The translations under genes were made by a program, and so were the position numbers. A DNA stretch of 64,000 nucleotides from Streptomyces griseomycini (GTDB taxonomy: Bacteria > Actinomycetota > Actinomycetes > Streptomycetales > Streptomycetaceae): positions 372,001-436,000 of the forward strand of contig NZ_JACHJI010000006.1 in assembly GCF_014203535.1 (NCBI RefSeq), in the 5' to 3' direction. Each line of letters begins with the position of its first letter. Within the stretch, counting starts at the first letter, position 1. This document shows, in pieces, positions 32,852-41,598 of the stretch. The notes below the pieces were generated by a model. The model had not been told where the DNA came from. It was given only the letters and a program-made list of their open reading frames with translations, and ran no database searches.

Positions 32852-33664
32852 GTGCCCGGATCCCGTGTGGCGCGCCGGCGGCGCTACCTCGTCTGCGAAC
32901 CCAGACACTTCGCCGTGCGGTACGCGATCAACCCCTGGATGCACCCCGACCGACCCGTCGACGTCCCCCTCGCCCAGCGGCAGTGGCGGACGCTGGTCGA
33001 CGCCTACCGCGACCACGGCCATACCGTGGAGACCGTGAAGCCGGAGCCCTCACTGCCCGACATGGTGTTCGCCGCGAACGCGGCGGTCGTCGTCGAGGGC
33101 CGGGTCTTCGGCTCCCTGTTCCTGGCGCCCGAGCGACGCCCGGAGTCCGTGCCGTACGAGGCCTGGTTCAAGGCCGAGGGGTACGAGGTCCACCACCCCG
33201 AGTCGGTCTGCGAGGGCGAGGGCGACCTGGTGCCCGCCGGGCGCTGGATCCTCGCCGGGACCGGGTTCCGCACCACCCGTGAGGCGCACCGCGAGGTGCA
33301 GGAGTTCTTCGGGGTGCCGGTGATCGGCCTGACGCTCGTGGACCCGTACTTCTACCACCTGGACACGGCGCTGTTCGTGCTGGACGAGGAGAACGTCGCG
33401 TACTACCCGGAGGCGTTCTCGCCGGGGAGCCGCGAGGTGCTCGCCCGGCTGTACCCGGACGCGGTGCTCGCGACCCGCGAGGACGCGATGGCGTTCGGGC
33501 TGAACTCCGTCTCCGACGGGCGCCACGTGTTCATCTCGCCGGGGGCCACGGCCCTCGCCGCTCAGCTCGCCGACCGCGGCTACGTCCCCGTCCCCGTCGA
33601 CCTGTCCGAGTTCCACAAGGCGGGCGGCGGCATCAAGTGCTGCACTCAGGAGATCCGCTCATGA
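32852..33664 (+). CDS. ddaH: dimethylarginine dimethylaminohydrolase
   Basis: This 270-residue guanidino-group-modifying enzyme releases dimethylamine and citrulline from methylated arginine. The acidic EGEGD (121-125), His169 in YFYHLDTALFVL and a Cys at 263 or 264 in GGGIKCCTQEI form the hydrolase triad. LPDMVFAANAAVV is the substrate-binding loop. The start is GTG 32852, with GGAGGA 8 bp upstream. The stop overlaps rocD (ATGA), so citrulline/ornithine metabolism is joined in one operon. A related amidinohydrolase acting on free arginine cannot be excluded. Confidence 0.9.
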   Translation: MPGSRVARRRRYLVCEPRHFAVRYAINPWMHPDRPVDVPLAQRQWRTLVDAYRDHGHTVETVKPEPSLPDMVFAANAAVVVEGRVFGSLFLAPERRPESVPYEAWFKAEGYEVHHPESVCEGEGDLVPAGRWILAGTGFRTTREAHREVQEFFGVPVIGLTLVDPYFYHLDTALFVLDEENVAYYPEAFSPGSREVLARLYPDAVLATREDAMAFGLNSVSDGRHVFISPGATALAAQLADRGYVPVPVDLSEFHKAGGGIKCCTQEIRS

Positions 33665-34887
33665 CCTCTGTCGTACCCGCGCGTTCGTCCGCCGAGCTGA
33701 TCGACGCGGAGGAACCGGTCCTCGCGCACAACTACCACCCGCTGCCCGTGGTCGTCGCCCGCGCGGAGGGCGCGTGGGTGGAGGACGTGGAGGGCCGGCG
33801 CTACCTCGACATGCTGGCCGGCTACTCGGCGCTCAACTTCGGCCACCGCCATCCCGCGCTGATCGAGGCGGCGCACCGCCAGCTGGACCGGCTCACGCTG
33901 ACCTCGCGCGCGTTCCACAACGACCGGCTCGCCGAGTTCGCCGAGCGGCTGGCCGCGCTGACCGGCCTCGACATGGTGCTGCCCATGAACACCGGCGCGG
34001 AGGCGGTGGAGAGCGGCATCAAGGTGGCCCGCAAGTGGGCCTACGACGTGAAGGGCGTCCCGGCCGACCGGGCGACGATCGTGGTGGCGGCGGACAACTT
34101 CCACGGCCGTACGACGACGATCGTGGGCTTCTCGACGGACGAGGTGGCGCGCGCCGGGTTCGGCCCCTTCACCCCGGGCTTCCGGGTCGTTCCCTACAAC
34201 GACCTCGAGGCGCTGGAGGCGGCGGTCGACGAGACGACGGCGGCGGTGCTGATCGAGCCGATCCAGGGCGAGGCGGGCGTCGTCGTCCCGGACGACGGCT
34301 ACCTCGCCGGGGTGCGGGAGCTGACGCGCCGCAAGGGGTGCCTGTTCGTCGCGGACGAGATCCAGTCGGGGCTGGGCCGCACGGGCCGCACGCTCGCCGT
34401 GGAGCACGAGTCGGTCGTCCCGGACGTGGTCCTGCTCGGCAAGGCGCTGGGCGGCGGCATCGTCCCGGTGTCGGCGGTGGTCGCCCGGCGCGAGGTGCTC
34501 CGGGTGCTCCACCCCGGGGAGCACGGGTCCACCTTCGGCGGCAATCCGCTGGCCGCGGCGGTCGGCACGGCCGTGGTGGAGCTGCTGGAGACGGGGGAGT
34601 TCCAGCGCCGGGCGGCGGAGCTGGGGGTGGTGCTGCGCGAGGGCCTGGCGGCACTGGTCGGCAGGGGCGTCGTCGGCTTCCGCTCGCGCGGCCTGTGGGC
34701 GGGCGTCGACGTCGACCCGGCCCTCGGCACGGGCCGCGAGGTGAGCGAACGCCTCATGCGCGAGGGCCTCCTCGTCAAGGACACCCACGGCTCCACCATC
34801 CGCCTGGCCCCGCCGCTGACGATCACGGCGGACGAGCTCCGGGGAGCCCTGAGGACCGTGGAGAAGGTCCTGGGCCGACGGGACTGA
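33661..34887 (+). CDS. rocD: ornithine--oxo-acid aminotransferase
   Basis: The 408-residue class III PLP aminotransferase converts ornithine and 2-oxoglutarate to glutamate semialdehyde. Signatures are MNTGAEAVESGIKVARKWAY, NNFHGRT-like DNFHGRTTTIVGFS, ADEIQSGLGRTG and the PLP-lysine in LLGKALGGGIVPVSAVV. The N-terminal NYHPLPVVVARAEG is typical of RocD. The ATG at 33661 overlaps ddaH by 4 bp. A strong terminator follows 12 bp after the stop. Confidence 0.95.
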   Translation: MTSVVPARSSAELIDAEEPVLAHNYHPLPVVVARAEGAWVEDVEGRRYLDMLAGYSALNFGHRHPALIEAAHRQLDRLTLTSRAFHNDRLAEFAERLAALTGLDMVLPMNTGAEAVESGIKVARKWAYDVKGVPADRATIVVAADNFHGRTTTIVGFSTDEVARAGFGPFTPGFRVVPYNDLEALEAAVDETTAAVLIEPIQGEAGVVVPDDGYLAGVRELTRRKGCLFVADEIQSGLGRTGRTLAVEHESVVPDVVLLGKALGGGIVPVSAVVARREVLRVLHPGEHGSTFGGNPLAAAVGTAVVELLETGEFQRRAAELGVVLREGLAALVGRGVVGFRSRGLWAGVDVDPALGTGREVSERLMREGLLVKDTHGSTIRLAPPLTITADELRGALRTVEKVLGRRD

Positions 34888-34898
34888 GCCGGTGGTAC

Positions 34899-34933
34899 GC
34901 GGGCGCGGCGGTCCGCGGGCCCGCCGCGCCCGC
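34899..34933 (+). terminator. terminator of the ddaH-rocD operon
   Basis: The perfect 13-bp arms 34899-34911 and 34921-34933 (GC only) surround a 9-nt loop. Confidence 0.75.
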
Positions 34934-35583
34934 CGAACCGGCCGGCGCCGCACCGCGCGGGCCCGTCCCGGCTCGGCGGTCGTCACCGGGACCCGGGCAG
35001 CCGCCAGGATCGGGCGACCCGGCGGCCACCGCGTCCCGGAACCGCCGCGCCCCGCGGGGCCGGGCCGGCCCCGCGGCAGGGGGATCCACCGGCCCGACGG
35101 GGGTCACCGGGATGCGGGACACCGCCCGAGCCCGGCTCCGCCCGGGAAGGCCCGGCGTCATTCGCCGGGGTCCGGCGGGACGCCGTCGCGACGCGGCTCC
35201 CGGCAGAGGCGGCCCCGGCCCGTCCGACGCACCGGCACGGGGACGCACCGTGCCGGTGGCGGACCGGCGGCACGGCTGCCGGACCGGCGGGACGCCGTCC
35301 GTCGCCGGTCGGCCCGCCGCGCGGCGTCCGGCCCGGTACCCGGCCGAGCGGGCGGCGGCGGGCGCCGTCCGCGTGTCGGTGGGGATCACGGCGCGATCTG
35401 CCGTACGGGAGCGTCCGCAGGCCACGGGGTCGCGCCGTTCGTGGACGCGGCCCCGGCGTGCCGCGTCCCGGGCCGCTCGCCCCGCCGCCCGGGAGGCCCC
35501 CACCCGGGGAGCCCCCTTTCCGGTCAAGGGTGAAGATTGAGACAAGAGGTGGTAGACCACTCTCAGCGACAGAGAGGTCGGCC
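34934..35583. other. 650-bp interval without a recognisable gene
   Basis: This GC-rich stretch lies between the rocD terminator and the first SpoIIE gene. Long frames are open on both strands, but their products are Arg/Ala/Gly/Pro shadows without start signals. Short direct repeats around GCCGGACCGGCGG occur near 35270-35290. The last 60 bp fall in GC and contain GTGAAGATTGAGACAAGAGG, probably the promoter of the next gene. Confidence 0.5.
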
Positions 35584-38046
35584 GTGGGCGGACACAAGGA
35601 GCAGGACGTTGCCCGGCAGGGGTTCGACGTGGCCGACGCCGCTCCCCTGTTGCTCGATCCGCGAGGTGTGGTGTCGGGCTGGACCGGTCAGGCCGAGCGG
35701 CTGCTGGGGCACTCCGCGTCCGAGGCGGTGGGCAGGAAGCTCGCCGAGCTGCTGACCCCTCAGGACGCCGAGCGGGTGCCGGACCTGGTCGAGCGGTGCC
35801 GGACGGACGGTGGCTGGGCGGGGCTGATGACGGCCCTGCACCGGGACGGGCGGCCGGTCGCGGTCATGGTCCGGATCACCCCGACCGTGGAGCCGCGGGG
35901 TCGCTCACCGCTGCTGGTGCTGCTGTCGGAGCTGGCCGGCTCCCCCGGCTGGGACATGAGCCGCACGGTGCTGGAGCAGATGGTCGCCGGGGCGTCGATC
36001 GGCATCGCGATCGTGGACACGGATCTGCGCTTCGTGTGGTCCAACACCGCGTTGGAGCAGTTCGGCGGCGGTCCGGCCGAGCGGCGCCTGGGGCTGCGGT
36101 TCGCGGACGTCCAGCCGGGCATGGACGCCGAGGCCGTCGAGGCGCGGATGCGGCACGTGCTGGAGACCGGCGAACGCGTCGTCGGCTACGAGCACGTCGG
36201 CCGCGTCCGCTCGGCACCGCTGCGCGACACCGCGCACATGCTGACGTTCACCCGGCTCGACGACGAGCAGGGCCGCCCGATGGGCGTGTACTACACCGTC
36301 GTGGACGTCACCGAGTGGTACCGCGCCCGGCAGCGCCTCGCCCTGCTCGACCGGGCCGGTGAGTACATCGGCCGCACCCTGGACATCATGAGCACCGCGC
36401 GGGAGCTGGCCGACATCGCCGTGCCGGAGCTCGCGGAGTTCGTCACCGTCGACCTGCTGGAGACGGTGCTGCGGGGCGCCGAGCTGCCGCCCGGACCGCT
36501 CGCGGAGACCGACCGGGTGCCGCTGCGCCGCGCGGGCCACCGGTCGCTGTACGAGGATCTGCCGCGGACGGTCGTGGAGACCGGCGAGGTGGTGGCCTAC
36601 CTGGCCGGTTCACCGCCGGTCCGCTGTCTGGCCACGGGCCGGTCCTGGCGCCAGGAGCAGCTCGATCCGCTCGCCACGGAGTGGACCGTGGGGGCGCCGG
36701 GCGACCACGAGTCCACTTTCCTGGAACTGAACCTGCAGAGCGTGATGGTCGTGCCGATCCGTGCCCGGGGCGTCACCCTGGGCGTCACCACGTTCTTCCG
36801 GCGCCGCCGCGAGAACCCCTTCGACGAGGACGACCTGAGCCTGGCCGAGGACCTCGTCTCCCGCGCCGCCGTCTGCGTGGACAACGCCCGGCGCTACACC
36901 CGCGAGCGGGACGCCGCGCTCGTCCTGCAGCGCAGTCTGCTCCCCCGCAGGCTGCCCGAGCAGGAGGCCGTCGAGGTGTCCGCGTGCTACCGCCCGGCCG
37001 ACGAGCTGACCGGTCTGGGCGGCGACTGGTACGACCTCATCCGGCTGTCCGGCGCCCGCGTCGCCCTCGTCGTCGGCGAGGTGCCCGGGCACGGCATCGC
37101 CGCCGCGGCGGCCATGGGCCGGCTGCGGACCGCGGTGCGGACCCTGGCCGCGCTCGACCTGCCCCCCGAGGAGGTGCTCGCCCACCTCGACGACCTGGTG
37201 TCCGGCTGCCCGGCACAGGACGGGGACGACGAACCGGAGGACGGGGGCTCCCGGGTCCAGGCCGTGGGGTCCGGCTGCCTGTACGTGATCTACGACCCGG
37301 TGGACGGCCGGTGCACGATGTCCGCCGCCGGCCACCCCTCGCCCGCCGTGGTGGCGCCCGACGGCACGGTCAGCTTCGTGGAGCTTCCGCTGGGTCCGGC
37401 GCTCGGCGTGGGCGGCCCGCCGTTCGAGTCGGTGGAGCTGCTCCTGGCCGAGGGCAGCACGCTGGCCCTGCACACCGACGGCCTCCTGCTGCCCCCCGAG
37501 GGGGCCGGAGCCGTCGACACCGACCGGGGCCGGCTGCGGCAGGCGCTGGAGAGCGCCGCGCCCTCGCTGGAGCTGAGCTGCCGGGCCGTGGTGGACGCGC
37601 TGGTTCCGACCCGTCCGTACGACGACGTGGCCCTGCTGATGGCCCGTACCCGACGCCTCGCCCCCGGCCGGGTCGCGGTCTGGGCCCTGCCGGCGGACCC
37701 GGCCGTCGTGGCCGAGGCCCGCAGGTCCGCCACCCGGCAGCTGTCCCGGTGGGGGCTGGACGAGCTGGCCTTCACCACCGAGCTGGTCGTCAGCGAACTC
37801 GTCACCAACGCCATCCGGCACGCCGTCGGCCCGGTCCGGCTCCGGCTGATCCACGAGCGCTCGCTGGTGTGCGAGGTGTTCGACGGCGGAACGACGACGC
37901 CCCGGGTGCGGCATCCCCGCGCGACGGACGAGGGCGGACGCGGACTGCTGCTGGTCTCCCAGCTCGCCCAGCGGTGGGGAACCCGTTTCGTCGCCGAGGG
38001 GAAGATCATCTGGGCCGAGCAGTCGCTGAGCCCCTCGCCCGGGTGA
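35584..38046 (+). CDS. PAS-PAS-GAF-SpoIIE phosphatase with C-terminal ATPase domain
   Basis: The 820-residue cytoplasmic signalling protein starts at GTG 35584 (AGAGAGG upstream). Domains in order: PAS at about 15-115, PAS at 125-235 (GIAIVDTDLRFVWSNTALEQ), GAF at 255-440, SpoIIE/PP2C at 445-660 (LQRSLLPRRLP, GGDWYDLI, AAGHPSP, DVALLMA) and an anti-sigma-type HATPase at 705-815 (ELVVSELVTNAIRHA, GGRGLLLVSQLA). The phosphatase and kinase ends act on anti-sigma-antagonists in partner-switching networks. In GEVPGHG the usual Asp of GD(V/I)xGHG is replaced by Glu, so metal binding there may be altered. It lies about 100 bp before a second SpoIIE protein. Confidence 0.92.
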   Translation: MGGHKEQDVARQGFDVADAAPLLLDPRGVVSGWTGQAERLLGHSASEAVGRKLAELLTPQDAERVPDLVERCRTDGGWAGLMTALHRDGRPVAVMVRITPTVEPRGRSPLLVLLSELAGSPGWDMSRTVLEQMVAGASIGIAIVDTDLRFVWSNTALEQFGGGPAERRLGLRFADVQPGMDAEAVEARMRHVLETGERVVGYEHVGRVRSAPLRDTAHMLTFTRLDDEQGRPMGVYYTVVDVTEWYRARQRLALLDRAGEYIGRTLDIMSTARELADIAVPELAEFVTVDLLETVLRGAELPPGPLAETDRVPLRRAGHRSLYEDLPRTVVETGEVVAYLAGSPPVRCLATGRSWRQEQLDPLATEWTVGAPGDHESTFLELNLQSVMVVPIRARGVTLGVTTFFRRRRENPFDEDDLSLAEDLVSRAAVCVDNARRYTRERDAALVLQRSLLPRRLPEQEAVEVSACYRPADELTGLGGDWYDLIRLSGARVALVVGEVPGHGIAAAAAMGRLRTAVRTLAALDLPPEEVLAHLDDLVSGCPAQDGDDEPEDGGSRVQAVGSGCLYVIYDPVDGRCTMSAAGHPSPAVVAPDGTVSFVELPLGPALGVGGPPFESVELLLAEGSTLALHTDGLLLPPEGAGAVDTDRGRLRQALESAAPSLELSCRAVVDALVPTRPYDDVALLMARTRRLAPGRVAVWALPADPAVVAEARRSATRQLSRWGLDELAFTTELVVSELVTNAIRHAVGPVRLRLIHERSLVCEVFDGGTTTPRVRHPRATDEGGRGLLLVSQLAQRWGTRFVAEGKIIWAEQSLSPSPG

Positions 38047-38145
38047 CGCTCCGGGACCGCCCGTTCCCGCGACGGGGGCGAAACAACCGCTCCGTACGCC
38101 CGTATGGTGGAAAACCAGCGCGGTTGCGGCGGTGAGGCGGTGGCC

Positions 38146-39375
38146 ATGGCGGAGGCGTCGATCGATTACGCGGCGGTCTACCAGGCCCTGCCCGGCATGG
38201 TGGCGCTGCTGACTCCCGAACTGGTGTTCGCGGACGTCAACGAGGCGTACATCCGCGGGACCGGGCGCTCGCGCGAGGAACTGGTGGGCCGATACCTGTT
38301 CGACGTCTTCCCGGACAACCCGAACGATCCGAACGCCACGGGCGCGCGCAACCTCCAGGCCTCGCTGCTCAGGGTCCTCGCCACCGGCGAGCGCGACACC
38401 ATGGCCCTCCAGCGCTACGCCGTCGAGGACCCCGAGCGGCCCGGGGAGTGGGAGGAACGGTTCTGGAGCCCGGTGAACACGCCGGTGCTCGGTCCCGCCG
38501 GGAAGGCCGAACTGATCGTGCACCGGGTGGAGGAGGTCACCGAGCTGATCCGGGCCCGTGGCCGCGCGGGCGACGGCCAGGGCCGGGTGCTGGAGGCCGA
38601 GCTGTACTCGCGCGCCCGTGAGCTCCAGGAGCTCAACAACCGGCTGCGCCAGGCGCACGCGCGGGAGCGGGAGGTGGCCCTGGCGCTGCAGGAGGCGATG
38701 CTGCCCGCCCGCCGGCAGGTCGGCCACCACCGGGCCGCCGTGCGGTACCGGCCCGCGGTGGGGGCGCTCAACGTCTGCGGGGACTGGTACGACCTGGTCG
38801 ACCTGGTGGGCGGACACCGCATCGGCGTGTCCGTGGGCGACGTGGTCGGGCACGGTCTGGAGGCGGCCGGCGTCATGGGCCAGCTGCGCAGCGCGCTGAG
38901 CGCCGCCTCCCGGGTGGCGGACGGGCCCGCCCAGGCGCTGAACGTGGTGGGCCGCTACGCCCACGTGGTGGACGGCGCCGAGTCCGCGACCGCGGTGACG
39001 ACCTTCATCGACTTCGACCGGCACACCATCACCTACAGCAGCGCCGGTCATCCCCCTCCCGTCCTCCTCCACCACGACGGACGCGTGGAGTTCCTCGACC
39101 GGGCCACCGACCCGCCGCTGGACGCCCGGCCCGATCCGACGCCGAGGCCCGAGGCGACGACCTCGTTCGCGCCCGGGGCGACGCTCGTGCTGTACACCGA
39201 CGGTCTGATCGAGCGGCGCCGGGAGGACATCGACACGGGACTGCTCCGTCTCGCCGAGGCCCTGCGCCGCCACCGGACACAGGACCCCGAGACGCTCGCG
39301 GACACCGTGCTGCTGGAGCTGCTGCCGCCCGGCGGCGCCACCGACGACACGGCGCTGGTCGTCGTGCGGCTGTGA
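38146..39375 (+). CDS. PAS-SpoIIE protein phosphatase
   Basis: The product is 409 residues from the ATG at 38146 (GAGGCGG upstream); an ATG at 38104 lacks a ribosome site. It has an N-terminal PAS domain (about 5-130: VYQALPGMVALLTPELVFAD), a short helical linker (RARELQELNNRLRQAHARER) and a SpoIIE phosphatase domain (about 185-405). The domain has LQEAMLPARR, CGDWYDLVDL, VGDVVGHGLEAA and SAGHPPP, then TDDTALVVV. The metal-site Asp of GDVVGHG is present, unlike in its upstream neighbour. It has no ATPase domain, so it may act with that neighbour in a partner-switching pathway. Confidence 0.92.
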   Translation: MAEASIDYAAVYQALPGMVALLTPELVFADVNEAYIRGTGRSREELVGRYLFDVFPDNPNDPNATGARNLQASLLRVLATGERDTMALQRYAVEDPERPGEWEERFWSPVNTPVLGPAGKAELIVHRVEEVTELIRARGRAGDGQGRVLEAELYSRARELQELNNRLRQAHAREREVALALQEAMLPARRQVGHHRAAVRYRPAVGALNVCGDWYDLVDLVGGHRIGVSVGDVVGHGLEAAGVMGQLRSALSAASRVADGPAQALNVVGRYAHVVDGAESATAVTTFIDFDRHTITYSSAGHPPPVLLHHDGRVEFLDRATDPPLDARPDPTPRPEATTSFAPGATLVLYTDGLIERRREDIDTGLLRLAEALRRHRTQDPETLADTVLLELLPPGGATDDTALVVVRL

Positions 39376-39388
39376 GCGCGGCTGCGGG

Positions 39389-39844
39389 TCAGAGGCCGGT
39401 GCGCTCCCGGTCGAGCCGTCCCGTCCGGTCCACGTTCCGCCGGTCCTCCGGGTCCTCGCTGGGCGCACCGGCGAACCAGGCGTCGAGGATCTCCCTCAGC
39501 AGCGGCTCCGACGTCAGCCGCAGGCTGAGCGCCAGCACGTTGGCGTCGTTCCAGCGGCGCGCGCCGTCCGCCGTGTAGGCGTCCGTGCACAGGGCGGCCC
39601 GGACGCCGGGCACCTTGTTGGCGGCGATCGACGCGCCGGTGCCGGTCCAGCAGCACACCACCGCCTGGTCCGCGGTCCCGTCGGCGACCTCGCGGGCCGC
39701 CGCCTCGGAGCAGACCGCCCACTGCGGGTCGTCCCCGGGACTCAGGGCGCCGTGCGCGCGCACCTCGTGACCGCGCTCGCGCAGCTCGGCCAGAAGGGCG
39801 CGCGCCACGGGTTCGTCCATGTCGGAGGAGACGGAGATCCTCAT
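39389..39844 (-). CDS. RpiB/LacAB-family sugar-phosphate isomerase
   Basis: The 151-residue protein resembles ribose-5-phosphate isomerase B: the N-terminal ISVSSDMDEPVARAL, the VVCCWTGTGASIAANKVPGV anion-binding loop and a VRAALCTDAYTADGARRWNDA segment with NDANVLALS. A Cys replaces or precedes the usual CGTG cysteine, which is consistent with isomerase activity. It is convergent with the second SpoIIE gene (13 bp apart). Substrate could be ribose 5-phosphate, allose 6-phosphate or another sugar phosphate. Confidence 0.82.
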   Translation of the reverse strand: MRISVSSDMDEPVARALLAELRERGHEVRAHGALSPGDDPQWAVCSEAAAREVADGTADQAVVCCWTGTGASIAANKVPGVRAALCTDAYTADGARRWNDANVLALSLRLTSEPLLREILDAWFAGAPSEDPEDRRNVDRTGRLDRERTGL

Positions 39845-40041
39845 GCACCGGAGCCTACCCGGCCGCGGCCGGCGGGTCCGCCGACGGGATCCGGCCGTCC
39901 GGCGCGACGGTGCGCTCCGGTCCCGTCGAACGTGGTGCCGGGCCGCCCGGCCCGGACCTAGACTGGCACCCCCACGACGTGCCGGATGACCTGCTGGAGC
40001 GCTCCGGCCCCGCCCGTCCGTCAGAGTCGAGGAGCGCGCCC

Positions 40042-40767
40042 TTGTTCTACTACCTGCTGAAGTACGTGCTGCTGGGCCCGCTGCTGAGACTGGTCTTCCG
40101 GCCCCGGATCGAGGGCCTGGAGCACGTGCCGTCGTCCGGCGCCGCCATCGTGGCGGGCAACCACCTGTCGTTCTCGGACCACTTCCTGATGCCCGCGGTG
40201 CTCAAGCGGCGCATCACCTTCCTCGCGAAGGCCGAGTACTTCACCGGCCCCGGCCTCAGGGGCCGGCTGACGGCGTTCTTCTTCCGCAGCGCGGGACAGA
40301 TCCCGGTCGACCGCTCCGGCAAGGAGGCCGGCCAGGCCGCCATCCGGGAGGGCCTCGGAGTGCTGGGCAAGGGGGAACTGCTCGGCATCTACCCGGAGGG
40401 CACGCGGTCGCACGACGGCCGCCTCTACAAGGGCAAGGTCGGTGTCGCGGTGATGGCCCTCAAGGCGGGCGTCCCGGTGATCCCCTGCGCGATGATCGGC
40501 ACCTTCGAGGCGCAGCCGCCCGGCAAGGTCGTCCCCCGCGTCCACCCCGTGGTGATCCGCTTCGGCGAGCCGCTGGACTTCTCGCGCTACGCCGGCATGG
40601 AGAACGAGAAGGCGGTCCTGCGCGCCGTCACCGACGAGATCATGTACGCCATCCTCTCCCTGTCCGAGCAGGAGTACGTCGACCGGTACGCGGCCGTCGC
40701 CAAGGCGGAGGAGGCCGCCCGCAGGGCGGAGGAGAAGCGCCGGTTCCCGCGGCTGCCGCTGAACTGA
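40042..40767 (+). CDS. plsC: 1-acylglycerol-3-phosphate acyltransferase
   Basis: The 241-residue membrane-associated enzyme adds the second acyl chain in phosphatidic-acid synthesis. It has the acyltransferase motif NHLSFSDH (H-x4-D), the block FFRSAGQIPVDR, and the glycerophosphate motif YPEGTRSHDG, then GVPVIPCAMIG. The start is TTG 40042 with CGAGGAG 7 bp upstream, beginning directly with the membrane-facing FYYLLKYVLLGPLLR helix. The C-terminal tail is a charged helix. It stands alone; Streptomyces have several paralogues. Confidence 0.9.
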   Translation: MFYYLLKYVLLGPLLRLVFRPRIEGLEHVPSSGAAIVAGNHLSFSDHFLMPAVLKRRITFLAKAEYFTGPGLRGRLTAFFFRSAGQIPVDRSGKEAGQAAIREGLGVLGKGELLGIYPEGTRSHDGRLYKGKVGVAVMALKAGVPVIPCAMIGTFEAQPPGKVVPRVHPVVIRFGEPLDFSRYAGMENEKAVLRAVTDEIMYAILSLSEQEYVDRYAAVAKAEEAARRAEEKRRFPRLPLN

Positions 40768-40805
40768 TCCCCTGAGCGCACGCTCGAGGGGCGGCCGGAG
40801 CGAGG

Positions 40806-41435
40806 TCAGGCGCCCCGCGCGGTCCGGCCCACCGACATCAGTGCCCGCAGACCGTCGCCCAGCGTCTGCTCGGAGATCCCGCCGAAGAGGGCCATCTGGG
40901 CCGCGTAGCCCTGCACGAGCGCGATCATCGTCCGCGCCATGGCGTCGGCGTCGGTGTCCGCGGGCAACAGGCCGGCGTCCCGGTAGCTCTCGACGACCTC
41001 CCCCCAGGCCGTGCGGACCTTCCGGTACCCCTCGCCCAGCACGGCCGCCAGCTCGGGGCTGCGCGTGGTCTCCGTCCACACCTGGATCATCAGCCGCGGG
41101 AACATCCACGTGCCGTCGTCCAGGGCGGCCGGCCGCTGCTCCCTCAACCGGGCCAGGGCTCGTGGGATGAGCACGTCGGGGGTGGGCGGCGGGCTCTCCC
41201 GGGCGGCCCGCTCGAGAATGCCGCGCACCGTGTCGAGCACCTCGGTCACGACCGCGGCGATCAGCTCCTCCTTGCCGCTGAAGTACCGGTAGACGGCACC
41301 CGCGGAGAGGTCCACCTCCTTGAGCACGTCCTGCATCGAGGTGGCGTGGAAGCCGTTGCGGGCGAAACAGGACGCGGCACCGTCGAGGATCTGGCGGCGG
41401 CGGGCGTCGAGGTGTTCCTGGGTTACGCGGGCCAT
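40806..41435 (-). CDS. TetR-family repressor
   Basis: The 209-residue protein has a TetR DNA-binding domain (ARNGFHATSMQDVLKEVDLS, AGAVYRYFSGKEEL) and a helical ligand domain with WTETTRSPELAAVL and a C-terminal GYAAQMALFGG stretch. It is divergent from an integral membrane protein gene. Two nearly identical operator-like sequences lie between them, so it most likely represses itself and the membrane protein. Ligand unknown, possibly a toxic hydrophobic compound. Confidence 0.9.
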   Translation of the reverse strand: MARVTQEHLDARRRQILDGAASCFARNGFHATSMQDVLKEVDLSAGAVYRYFSGKEELIAAVVTEVLDTVRGILERAARESPPPTPDVLIPRALARLREQRPAALDDGTWMFPRLMIQVWTETTRSPELAAVLGEGYRKVRTAWGEVVESYRDAGLLPADTDADAMARTMIALVQGYAAQMALFGGISEQTLGDGLRALMSVGRTARGA

Positions 41436-41448
41436 GCGGCCAACCTAG

Positions 41449-41465
41449 AACGAACATTCCTTCTT
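41449..41465. promoter_or_regulatory. TetR operator copy 1
   Basis: AACGAACATTCCTTCTT, an imperfect palindrome (GAACGAAC/TCCTTC type), lies 14 bp upstream of the tetR start. It matches copy 2 at 15 of 17 positions. Confidence 0.7.
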
Positions 41466-41505
41466 GACAAGGAACGGCGGGAGCGGGACGGTGGTGACGA
41501 AGCAA

Positions 41506-41522
41506 AACGAACGATCCTTCTT
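41506..41522. promoter_or_regulatory. TetR operator copy 2
   Basis: AACGAACGATCCTTCTT is a direct repeat of copy 1 with a 57-bp offset. The flanking AAAA and TTTTT runs make this the most AT-rich spot of the locus and the likely promoter of the membrane protein gene 77 bp downstream. Confidence 0.7.
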
Positions 41523-41598
41523 TTTGAGTGGTCGCCGAGGCACCCAGGTGCCCGCCGCCGAAGCGCTCGGCCTCCGGGAAGCACTCCGAGGAGTCCCC

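Noticed and set aside
34823..35560. Possible minus-strand protein in the gap after rocD
   Set aside because: It overlaps the rocD end and terminator, is Arg/Ala/Pro-rich and has no recognisable motif.
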